Shown one piece after another: positions 1-7,017 of a DNA stretch of 19,836 nt. This DNA comes from Gemmatimonadota bacterium (GTDB lineage: Bacteria; Gemmatimonadota; Gemmatimonadetes; Gemmatimonadales; GWC2-71-9). The stretch lies in NCBI GenBank assembly GCA_003221085.1, contig QHUD01000109.1, forward strand, positions 1-19,836. Reading direction: 5' to 3'. The notes beneath the pieces are model-generated. The model searched no databases and was not told the DNA's origin. It saw only the letters and a program-made list of their open reading frames with translations. Numbering within the stretch: the stretch's first letter is position 1; each line of letters opens with the position of its first letter. Made by a program: the position numbers and the translations under genes.

Positions 1-1
1 A

Positions 2-985
2 TTCGCCGCGCCTACCACCGCCGCCGACCCGAACGTACGGGAATGGGCGACGAGCGATCTCGAGCGGCGCCACGCCTTCCTCGCCACCGTGACTCTCCCG
101 ATCGCCAGCGCCCTCGAGCTCGGCGCCATCGGCCGGCTCACGTCGGGTGCGCCGTTCACCCCTGTGGTCGGGTCGGACATCAACGGCGACGGCGCGCGCA
201 ACGATCGCGCGTTCATCTTCGTCCCCGCGACCGCGCCCGACACGGCGGTCGGCAACGCGATGCGCACCTTGATCGCGGACGCCCCCGGGGCCGTGCGGCG
301 GTGTCTTATAAGCCAACTCGCACGCGTCGCCGCGCGGAACTCGTGCACCGGTCCCTGGCAGCCGTCGTTCGACCTGCAGCTCAGCTGGCGCCCCGCCGGG
401 TTCGGGCTCGAGCGCCGGCTCACGGTCTCGGTGCTCACGGTGAACCTGATGGGCGGGCTGGACGAGTGGCTCCACGGCGCGGCGCACCTGCACGGGTGGG
501 GGTACGCGGCCGCGCCGGACCCCGTCCTGCTGTACGTGCGCGGGTTCGATCCGGCGACGGCCCGGTTTCGCTATCTCGTCAACGGTCGGTTCGGCGCGAA
601 TAGCGCGGGGAACGGCGGTGTGACGGTCCCCTTCCAGATCGGCCTGCAAGCGCGCCTTGCCCTCGGCCCCAACCGCATGCGCGACCGGCTGCGCGCGACG
701 GATCACCGCGCCACCGCCGGGCCGGACAGCGCCGCCGCCACGGCGCACTGGGGCTCCCCGGCCCCAGCACCGCAGCCGCCCGCCAATCCGATCGTGCGAA
801 TCATGTCATTCCGAGACTCGCTCGGGCTCTCCGCGGAACAGGTCACGGCGCTGCACGCGATTGCAGACTCACTCGACGTGCTGAGCCAAAGCATGCAGCG
901 GGCGCTCCAGCAAGTCCGTGCCGTGCTCACGCCCGAGCAGTGGCGCAAGGTCCCCGAGCCGCTCAAGTCTCCGGAGGCTCCGTAG
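2..985 (+). CDS. TonB-dependent receptor, C-terminal part, with LTxxQ-like tail (5' partial)
   Basis: The reading frame is open from the first complete codon of the window, so the N-terminus, signal peptide and plug lie outside. Visible motifs such as DLERRHAFLATVTLP, the SGAPFTP stretch and DINGDGARNDRAF are typical of the last barrel strands of Oar-type (carboxypeptidase-regulatory-like) TonB-dependent outer-membrane receptors. The barrel part ends near residue 220. It is followed by a Pro/Ala-rich linker and a predicted helical tail (LGLSAEQVTALHAIADSL ... VLTPEQW), which resembles the LTxxQ helices of the Spy/CpxP periplasmic family. The TAG stop is at 983-985. The next gene starts 11 bases later, so the two could be co-transcribed. 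The substrate cannot be told from this fragment. Barrel assignment: known family pattern. Tail similarity: my reading. Confidence 0.8.
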   Translation, partial: FAAPTTAADPNVREWATSDLERRHAFLATVTLPIASALELGAIGRLTSGAPFTPVVGSDINGDGARNDRAFIFVPATAPDTAVGNAMRTLIADAPGAVRRCLISQLARVAARNSCTGPWQPSFDLQLSWRPAGFGLERRLTVSVLTVNLMGGLDEWLHGAAHLHGWGYAAAPDPVLLYVRGFDPATARFRYLVNGRFGANSAGNGGVTVPFQIGLQARLALGPNRMRDRLRATDHRATAGPDSAAATAHWGSPAPAPQPPANPIVRIMSFRDSLGLSAEQVTALHAIADSLDVLSQSMQRALQQVRAVLTPEQWRKVPEPLKSPEAP

Positions 986-996
986 AGGGTGCGCGC

Positions 997-2109
997 TTGA
1001 GACCGACTGCCGACCTCCCCCACGATCCCCGACTGCCGGGACTGATGGCGATCCGCGACAGAGGCCTGGCTCGAGCGATCCCGGCCCTGGGGCTCGAGCA
1101 GGGAGGGGGAGGGGCCGAGCTCGTGCTGTGCGGCTACCACCCTGGTGCGCGGGCCACGCTTGACGCGCGGGTGGGGCAGCGTCGGTTCGCCGTCAAGACG
1201 TTCGCGGACGATCCGGCGCCCGAAGCGGCGCTGTACCAGGCGTTGGGGGCGGCCGGGCTCGCCAGCGACGCCGGGGCCCGGGTGCCCCCGCTCTTGGCCT
1301 GGGATCACGATTTGCGCGTGCTGGTGATCGGCTGGCTGGAGGGGCCCACGGCGCACGACCTGGTCAAGCAGGGCCAGGGTCGCCACGCCGGCGAGCTGGC
1401 CGCGCAGTGGGTGCGGCGCAGCGCGTCCCTGCCGGTGAGGCTCGGCCTTCCCTTTGGCGCAGCGGGGATGATGCACGAGACTCGCGCTTGGATCGGCACG
1501 CTGGGCACCGCGGACCTCTCGGTCGGCGCTGCCGCCAGGGCGCTGGCCGACGCGTTGGCACTCACTGAGCCACGGGACGACGGCGCCGTGGGACTGGTGC
1601 ACGGGACGCTCTACGCCCGCCATATCCTGGACGTCGGGGAGGGCCCCGGGGTCATCGATTGGCACCGCTTCGGGCAGGGGCCGGCGGAGCTCGACGCCGG
1701 AATGTTCCTAGCCACTTTGTCCCGGCTCCGGCTGCTGCACCCCACGCACACCGACGAGGCGCTGCGGGCGGAGCAGGCGTTTCTGGAGAGGACGCGCGAC
1801 CTGTTGGACGAGCGCGCGTTGGCATGGCATCGAGCGGCCGCGCTGCTACAGCTCACGGAGCGTCTGCCGACCGCCGGGCGTGGTGATTGGCGGGAGCGGG
1901 CGCACGCGCTGCTGGGCGAGGCCGCTCGGCTGACCGAGCGCGCGGCCGAGCCTGAGACGATGACCCCGCGCCAGCGCGCGGCGGTCCGGTTCGGGGCTCC
2001 CGCGCTCGAGCTGGTGCTGCAAGCGCTCTCGACGAGGCCGGCCACACGGGAGGAGCTGGATCAGATTCGCAAACTGCTCGACGACCGGAAGGGGCGCACG
2101 ACGAGCTGA
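997..2109 (+). CDS. Aminoglycoside phosphotransferase-fold protein with BlaI-like C-terminal tail
   Basis: About 370 residues. The kinase-like core shows a beta-3 lysine in FAVKTF, a catalytic-loop motif HGTLYARHIL (residues ~202-211) and a metal-binding motif VIDWHRF (Asp ~221). This matches the APH/choline-kinase (COG3173) superfamily, which phosphorylates small molecules, but the substrate is unknown. The usual HGD catalytic Asp is Thr here (HGT), so activity is doubtful. Residues ~335-366 match the C-terminus of the BlaI-like repressor at 6504-6848 in 20 of 32 positions (e.g. PAT..ELDQIR.LLD). The start is uncertain: TTG 997 has AGAGGG 7 bases upstream, ATG 1045 is the alternative, and GTG 940 would overlap the upstream gene. 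Family call: fairly sure. Function: unknown. Confidence 0.75.
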   Translation: MRPTADLPHDPRLPGLMAIRDRGLARAIPALGLEQGGGGAELVLCGYHPGARATLDARVGQRRFAVKTFADDPAPEAALYQALGAAGLASDAGARVPPLLAWDHDLRVLVIGWLEGPTAHDLVKQGQGRHAGELAAQWVRRSASLPVRLGLPFGAAGMMHETRAWIGTLGTADLSVGAAARALADALALTEPRDDGAVGLVHGTLYARHILDVGEGPGVIDWHRFGQGPAELDAGMFLATLSRLRLLHPTHTDEALRAEQAFLERTRDLLDERALAWHRAAALLQLTERLPTAGRGDWRERAHALLGEAARLTERAAEPETMTPRQRAAVRFGAPALELVLQALSTRPATREELDQIRKLLDDRKGRTTS

Positions 2110-2174
2110 CCAGCCTCTAACAAAAGCCGGTGTTCGCCCGCACATTGGAGGTGGATTCTCACCGCGAGCCCCTC

Positions 2175-3806
2175 ATGTCGGTCGCATCCCGGTTCTTCCT
2201 GCCTGGTGGGTTGTTCTTGATACTGGTCGCCCGCCTGGGCGCCCAGAACCACGAGCACGAGGGCGCGCACGTCGAGCGGCTCGGGCACGTGGTCTTTGCG
2301 ACGTCCTGCCGACCCGAGGCGCAGCAGCGCTTCGAGCGGGCGATGGCGCTGCTGCATTCCTTCTGGTGGGAAGAAGGGGGTCGGGCGTTCCGCGCCGTGG
2401 CCGCGGCTGACTCGACCTGCGCGCTGGCGTCCTGGGGACTGGCCCTGAACTTCTGGGGGAACCCGTTCGTGGGCGGCCCGTCGGGCGACAACCTGCGGCA
2501 GGGCGCGGCCGCCGCGTCGCGAGCACTGGCGTTGGACGCGCCCACGGCCCGCGAGCATGGGTTCCTCGCGGCGGTCGGCGCGCTGTACCGTGATTACGAG
2601 ACGACGCCGAACAGTCGACGGCTCCTCTCCTACTCGGACACGCTGGCGCGGGTGTATCGCGACTTCCCCGACGATCCCGAGGTGGCGATCTATTACGCGT
2701 TGTCGCTCGTCTCGACCGCGTCGCCCACCGACACGACGTTCAGCCGGCAGCGGCAGGCGGCGGCGATCCTCAATCCGCTGTTCCGCCGCTTCCCCGAGCA
2801 CCCAGGGCTCGCCCACTACATCATCCACGCCAACGACTCTCCCCAGCTCGCCTCGCTCGGGCTGGACGCCGCCCGTCGTTATGCGCAGATCGCACCCTCG
2901 GCGCCGCACGCGCAGCACATGCCGTCGCACATCTTCGTGCGGCTCGGGCTGTGGGACGAGACGATCGCCGCAAACCAGCGCTCGTTCGACGCCGGCGTCG
3001 AGTATGCACGCGCGCAGCGCCTTGGCGGCGTGGTTCCCGAGCAGTTCCACGCGCTCGACTACATGGTGTACGCCTACCTCCAGGAGGGGCGGGACTCCGC
3101 GGCGCTGCGGACCGTCGCCCAGGGGCTGGCGCTCACCGCGGTGTTTTCGGGCGACGCGCTGGTTACGAACTACAATCGCGTGGCCATGGAGGCCCGCGTG
3201 CCGCTCGAGCAGGGCGACTGGGCCGCGGCGGCGCGCCTGCCCGTGCGCGGCGCGGGGCAGGGTGGAATCGGCGAGGCCCTGGCGCACTTCGCGCGCGGAA
3301 TCGGGGCCGCGCGGAGCCGCGCCACGGCCCAGGCGCGGGTCGAGGTCGAGACGCTTGGCGCCATCGAAGCGGCGCTCGCAGGGCAGCCGGGCTACAACTG
3401 GTCCCGCATCGTCGGTATCAAGAAGCAAGCGGTGGTCGCGTGGTCGCTGCTCGCGGCCGGCGATACCTCCGGCGCCCTCCGGGAGGCAAAGGCCGCGGCC
3501 GACCGCGAGGACGTGACCGAGAAGCACCCGGTGACGCCGGGCGAGCTCCTGCCGGCACGAGAGCTCGAGGGCGACCTGCTGCTCGCCGTCGGCCGGTATG
3601 CCTCCGCCCGGGCCGCCTACCAGGCCACCCTGCGGCGCGAGCCGGGGCGGCCACGCAGCTTGTTCGGCGCGGCGCGCGCGGCGGAGTTGGCCGGGGACGT
3701 CGCGGCGGCGCGGACGGGCTACCGCGCGTACCTCTCGCGCATGCAGCAGAGCGACGGCGCGCGTGGCGAGCTCGCGATCGCGCGCGGCGCGCTGGCGGGA
3801 CGCTAG
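2175..3806 (+). CDS. Secreted tetratricopeptide-repeat protein
   Basis: 543 residues from ATG 2175, which gives a clean signal peptide (MSVASRFFLPGGLFLILVA then RLGAQ). GTG 2130 would add 15 residues in front of the signal and is less likely. The mature protein is helical and repeat-like (ALASWGLALNFWGNP, PEVAIYYALSLVS, ARAAYQATLRREPG near the C-terminus), as in TPR proteins. A central block carries several conserved-looking histidines: GLAHYIIHAND, PHAQHMPSHIF and FHALDYMVYAYLQ (within ~215-310). I know this block from uncharacterised, widely distributed TPR proteins. The histidines could bind metal, but that is a guess. It lies 65 bases after the phosphotransferase on the same strand, with a GGAGGTGG at 2147-2154 that is too far from ATG 2175 to be a standard ribosome site. 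Confidence 0.8.
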   Translation: MSVASRFFLPGGLFLILVARLGAQNHEHEGAHVERLGHVVFATSCRPEAQQRFERAMALLHSFWWEEGGRAFRAVAAADSTCALASWGLALNFWGNPFVGGPSGDNLRQGAAAASRALALDAPTAREHGFLAAVGALYRDYETTPNSRRLLSYSDTLARVYRDFPDDPEVAIYYALSLVSTASPTDTTFSRQRQAAAILNPLFRRFPEHPGLAHYIIHANDSPQLASLGLDAARRYAQIAPSAPHAQHMPSHIFVRLGLWDETIAANQRSFDAGVEYARAQRLGGVVPEQFHALDYMVYAYLQEGRDSAALRTVAQGLALTAVFSGDALVTNYNRVAMEARVPLEQGDWAAAARLPVRGAGQGGIGEALAHFARGIGAARSRATAQARVEVETLGAIEAALAGQPGYNWSRIVGIKKQAVVAWSLLAAGDTSGALREAKAAADREDVTEKHPVTPGELLPARELEGDLLLAVGRYASARAAYQATLRREPGRPRSLFGAARAAELAGDVAAARTGYRAYLSRMQQSDGARGELAIARGALAGR

Positions 3807-3877
3807 CGCCGTTCTTGGCCCCATCGAGCTGGAACGGCGTTAGCCCGCAGATCTGGATCATGGTAGCCGGGGCCGGG

Positions 3878-3883
3878 TATCCT
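3878..3883 (+). promoter_or_regulatory. Candidate -10 box (TATCCT) of the M23 gene
   Basis: TATCCT ends 4 bases before ATG 3888, and no Shine-Dalgarno-like sequence precedes the start. This fits a -10 element for a leaderless or nearly leaderless mRNA. No convincing -35 is seen. Confidence 0.35.
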
Positions 3884-3887
3884 GCCC

Positions 3888-4796
3888 ATGCCGACCCGGT
3901 TCCGATACCTCGTCACCCTCACGCTGTGCCTCGTTCCAGCGGTCGCAGCGAGCCAGGCACCCGCTGTGCCGTCGCCGGTGGCCTGGTGGCCCCGGGTGCC
4001 CGTCCAGGGATCGTTGGTGCACGTGGTCGTGCGCCCGTCCGCCGGCGACAGTCTGACCGTGGTGTCCGGCGACCTGGCGGGCGAACCCTTGCACTTCGAG
4101 CGGTTGACGGACGGCTTCCATGCACTTGGCGCCGTGCCGTTCAGCGCCGGGGACAGCGCGGCGGCGCACCTCGTGGTACAGCGCGGCGGCGACGCGGACG
4201 ATACCCGGCTCGTGGCGCTACCGGTCGCGCGGCGGCGGGTCCCGCGTGAGCGCCTCCGCGTGGCCCCTCAATATGCAGAGCCACCCGAGTCTCTAGCGGA
4301 GCGTATCCGGCTCGAGCAGGAGATGGTGCAGGAGGTGAGGCGGCGGGCGCACCAGACCCCGCGGCTGTGGCAGGCGGCGTTCGTCAGGCCGAGCGTTGGC
4401 GCGGTGACGAGCGTGTTTGGTGTGGCACGCGTGTTCAACGAGGTGTTGCGAAGCCGTCACTGGGGTGTCGACTTCCGTGCACGGTGGGGAGCGCCGGTCC
4501 GCGCCACGAACCGCGGTGTCGTCGCCCTCGTCGCCGATCTCTACTACAGTGGCACCACCGTCCTCATCGACCACGGTGCGGGGCTCGTGACCGGGTATTT
4601 CCATCTGAGCCGCGTGCTGGTCTCGCAGGGCGACACGGTCGACGTCGGGCAGGTGATCGGCCGCGTGGGCGCGACCGGGCGTGTGACTAAACCGCACCTC
4701 CATTGGTTCGCCGCGTATGGGGAGATCACCGTCGATCCGCTGGACCTGGTGCGATCCAACGGACCGGCGCGTTTCACGCGCGGCCTGCCCCCGTGA
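3888..4796 (+). CDS. Secreted M23-family zinc metallopeptidase (LytM-like)
   Basis: 302 residues. A signal peptide (MPTRFRYLVTLTLCLVPAVAASQA) is followed by an N-terminal beta-rich region and a positively charged linker (~100-150). The C-terminal M23/LytM domain (~165-295) has its zinc ligands visible: His191 and Asp195 in HWGVD, and His270-x-His272 in KPHLHW. The family cleaves peptide cross-bridges of peptidoglycan. With all ligands kept, an active periplasmic endopeptidase is likely, although some family members act only as activators of amidases. The gene is convergent with the M56 gene, with 4 bases between the two stop codons. ATG 3888 fits the signal peptide best. Confidence 0.9.
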   Translation: MPTRFRYLVTLTLCLVPAVAASQAPAVPSPVAWWPRVPVQGSLVHVVVRPSAGDSLTVVSGDLAGEPLHFERLTDGFHALGAVPFSAGDSAAAHLVVQRGGDADDTRLVALPVARRRVPRERLRVAPQYAEPPESLAERIRLEQEMVQEVRRRAHQTPRLWQAAFVRPSVGAVTSVFGVARVFNEVLRSRHWGVDFRARWGAPVRATNRGVVALVADLYYSGTTVLIDHGAGLVTGYFHLSRVLVSQGDTVDVGQVIGRVGATGRVTKPHLHWFAAYGEITVDPLDLVRSNGPARFTRGLPP

Positions 4797-4800
4797 CGAG

Positions 4801-6507
4801 CTAGCGATACACCTCCAGCCGGTGGCGCGCTTCGGTCCGCACCCGGGGGCTCGGGTGGAAGCGGGCCGCCTTCCGCAGCGCCGCGATGCCGAGGCCGTCC
4901 GGCAGGTCCGCCAGGCGCTCCACGGCCTCCACCTGTACGGCGGTTGAACGGTCGTTCGCGAGTCGGTCCACGAGCAGGACGAGGGCGGACTCCGGTGCGG
5001 CAGCCCTCGAGTACTGCTCCAGCGCTTCCTCACGTACCTCCGGGCTCGGCCGGCCGCGGGCCGGGAGCGCGAGCGGTCGGAGGGCTTGCGGGCTGCTCAG
5101 GTGCCCGAGGGCTTCGATCGCCTCCTGCTGGACGTGGTCGTCGGGGTCGCGGCGCGCGACTTCTTCCAGGAGTCCGAGCGCCACGTCGGGCGGCGCGATC
5201 TCGCCGATCGTCTTGACGGCCTTGCGGCGGACATCCGGGCTCGGGTGATCGCGGGCGATGTCGATGAGGGCGCCTACGCCGGCGCCGCCCCTCACCTTCC
5301 CGAGGGCCTCGACCGCCTCGCGCTGCACCTTCCGGTCGGCATCCCTTCGAGCGATCGCGAGCAGGGGAGTCACCATTCGCGGGTCGCGGCGCTTGCCGAG
5401 TGCCTTCACAGCCCCGTGTCGCGCATCCGGATAGCGCAGGTCCTCGACGCGGTCGATCACAGAATCGAGCGTCGCCGTTCGCCTACCGCCGCGGTCGCTC
5501 ACGGCCGGGGCCGTCGTCCCACTCGCCAGGTGGACGCCGCCGCCGAGGGCGAGGGTCACGGCGATCACTCCCGCCATCCAGCGGGGGAAGATCTCCGTTT
5601 GCACCGGCGCCACGAGCCGCCGGATACGGCTCATGAGAGAGCCACCACGCCCCGCCGCCGCCAGCGCGAAGGCCGGCGGCGTGACGCGCAGCCGCTCCAT
5701 GCCGAGCAGCGCCGTCGCGTAAAAGTGCGCATCGCCGCACACGGCGACGGCAAGATCATCGCAGCAGTGCTCGCGCTCGTCGCGGACCTGTTGCGAGACC
5801 CACCACACCGCCGGATGGTAGAACAGGAGCGTCTCGATCACGGCCTGGCCGAGGTTGACCAGATGGTCGTATCGCCGCACGTGGGCCAGCTCGTGCGCGA
5901 GCAGCGCGTCGAGCTGCAGCGGAGTGAGGCCCGTCAGCGCGCTCGCCGGGAGGAGGATGACCGGGCGCAGCCACCCGATCACAGCCGGGACCTGGACCAT
6001 GGCCGACTCGAAGACGCGCACGGGCCGGCTGATGCGGAGGCGCACCGCCAGGCGCGCGACCGCCTCGCCGCACGAGTCGGGCACGGACGACGTTCCCACT
6101 CGACCGAGCTGCCGTGCCACCAGCCATCCCGACGCGAGGCGCAGCGAGAGCGCTACCACGCCGGCGAACCACACCAGGACGACCCACGGCAGTGCGGGCT
6201 CGAGGGCCGTACGGATCCGCGTGGCGGCCGGCACGGCTCGCGGGCCGGGGCCTGACAGCGGCCCCGGGGCGACCGCGGGGGCGGCGGTCACCACGTCGCT
6301 GGACCAGGGCGACGTCCCGCTCAGCCGCACGGCCGTGGCGATGGGGAGCGCCAGCATCAAGGCTAGTGTGAGCGTGGCGAGCGCATAGCGGGCGCGGGCC
6401 GCCCGCACGGGAATCAGGGCGAAGAGGGCGGCGAGCCCCGCGGCGGCGAGTGCGTCCTGCCACAGCGAATCCACGAGAGCCCAGCCCAGAGCTTGCGGCA
6501 CGATCAT
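4801..6507 (-). CDS. M56 (BlaR1/MecR1-type) membrane metalloprotease with C-terminal HEAT repeats
   Basis: 568 residues from the ATG at 6507-6505, which overlaps the TGA of the upstream BlaI-like gene (ATGA), so translation is coupled. The N-terminal half has about four membrane segments (e.g. ALATLTLALMLALPIATAV; ALPWVVLVWFAGVVAL) and the M56 zinc site HELAHVRRYDH (HExxH at 205-209). It is followed by FYHPAVWWVSQQVRDERE, containing the family's downstream acidic residues. From ~345 to the end there are about six HEAT-type repeats of ~31 residues (VQREAVEALGKV, VRRKAVKTIGEI, VQQEAIEALGHL). Classical BlaR1 has a penicillin-binding sensor at this end; none is present, so the signal is probably protein-protein. 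Known for the family: a signal activates the protease, which leads to loss of the BlaI repressor. What HEAT repeats sense here is unknown. Confidence 0.9.
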   Translation of the reverse strand: MIVPQALGWALVDSLWQDALAAAGLAALFALIPVRAARARYALATLTLALMLALPIATAVRLSGTSPWSSDVVTAAPAVAPGPLSGPGPRAVPAATRIRTALEPALPWVVLVWFAGVVALSLRLASGWLVARQLGRVGTSSVPDSCGEAVARLAVRLRISRPVRVFESAMVQVPAVIGWLRPVILLPASALTGLTPLQLDALLAHELAHVRRYDHLVNLGQAVIETLLFYHPAVWWVSQQVRDEREHCCDDLAVAVCGDAHFYATALLGMERLRVTPPAFALAAAGRGGSLMSRIRRLVAPVQTEIFPRWMAGVIAVTLALGGGVHLASGTTAPAVSDRGGRRTATLDSVIDRVEDLRYPDARHGAVKALGKRRDPRMVTPLLAIARRDADRKVQREAVEALGKVRGGAGVGALIDIARDHPSPDVRRKAVKTIGEIAPPDVALGLLEEVARRDPDDHVQQEAIEALGHLSSPQALRPLALPARGRPSPEVREEALEQYSRAAAPESALVLLVDRLANDRSTAVQVEAVERLADLPDGLGIAALRKAARFHPSPRVRTEARHRLEVYR

Positions 6508-6848
6508 GTATCGCTTTCTCCTTTCTTCTCGTCGAGCAGCCTGCGGATTTGATCGAGCTCCGGCGCCGTGGCGGGGGCGGATTCCAGGGCGTGGAGCACG
6601 AGCCCCAGCGTGGAGCCTCCAAACGCGCGCCGGACCAGGTCTCGGACCATACGCCGCTGCGTGACTCCTTGGGACGCGACGGCGGCGTACACGTGAGAGC
6701 GCTTCGACGCATCGCGGCGCACCAGGCCCTTTTCGACCATGATCTGCAGCAGCTTCAGGACGGTCGTGTAGCCGACCGGCCTGGCGTGATCGACCGACTC
6801 GTGGACGTCGCGCACGTTGCTCGGGCCGCGCCGCCACAACACGCGCAA
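6504..6848 (-). CDS. BlaI/MecI/CopY-family transcriptional repressor (5' end disrupted or unusual)
   Basis: A 114-residue winged-helix repressor. VRDVHESVDHARPVGYTTVLKLL is the recognition-helix region, GLVRRDASKRSHVYAA the wing, and LGLVLHALESAPATAPELDQ the start of the C-terminal dimerisation part. It acts with the M56 protease encoded immediately downstream. The start is odd. Family homology continues upstream in frame to about 6893 (APKRSPTQAELEI), but that stretch has no ATG, GTG or TTG before an in-frame TGA at 6896-6894. The only usual start is TTG 6848, which removes the first helix of the DNA-binding domain. A GTG at 6897-6895, one frame off, would be the natural start, so a one-base frameshift near 6888-6897 is possible, either real or a sequencing error. 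Confidence 0.8.
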   Translation of the reverse strand: MRVLWRRGPSNVRDVHESVDHARPVGYTTVLKLLQIMVEKGLVRRDASKRSHVYAAVASQGVTQRRMVRDLVRRAFGGSTLGLVLHALESAPATAPELDQIRRLLDEKKGESDT

Positions 6849-6900
6849 GATCTCCAGCTCTGCCTGGGTCGGAGAGCGCTTGGGCGCTGCGCCTCACTAA

Positions 6901-6918
6901 GTACGAAGTTGTTCGTAC
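6901..6918. promoter_or_regulatory. Perfect 7-bp inverted repeat: candidate BlaI-type operator
   Basis: GTACGAA-GTTG-TTCGTAC is a perfect dyad with 7-bp arms and a 4-bp centre, directly in front of the repressor gene. BlaI/MecI repressors are known to bind TACA/TGTA-type dyads of similar size next to their own promoter and to regulate themselves. The TAC...GTA outer halves fit this, but binding is inferred. I noticed no second copy of the dyad in the window. Confidence 0.6.
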
Positions 6919-7017
6919 CTACACCGACGGGGAGTCGGGGGTTTCCGGTCGACAGGGGGCAGGATTTGTTGCGGCCGCGCGACGGATTCGTGCCTGCGCG
7001 TCGGTGCCTCTGTGCGT

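Noticed and set aside
2061..3824. Long open frame of 587 codons on the minus strand opposite the TPR gene
   Set aside because: High GC makes long antisense frames common. Its product is Arg-rich without family motifs, while the plus strand has a signal peptide and repeats.
5086..6255. 389-codon plus-strand frame opposite the M56 gene
   Set aside because: It is the complement of the HEAT and M56 coding region, with biased composition and no domain signature.
6508..6897. An N-terminal extension of the M56 protein by 130 residues from GTG 6897
   Set aside because: The extension is Arg/Ala/Pro-rich, out of frame with the clear BlaI-like gene over the same bases, and the ATGA overlap at 6504-6507 gives the natural start.
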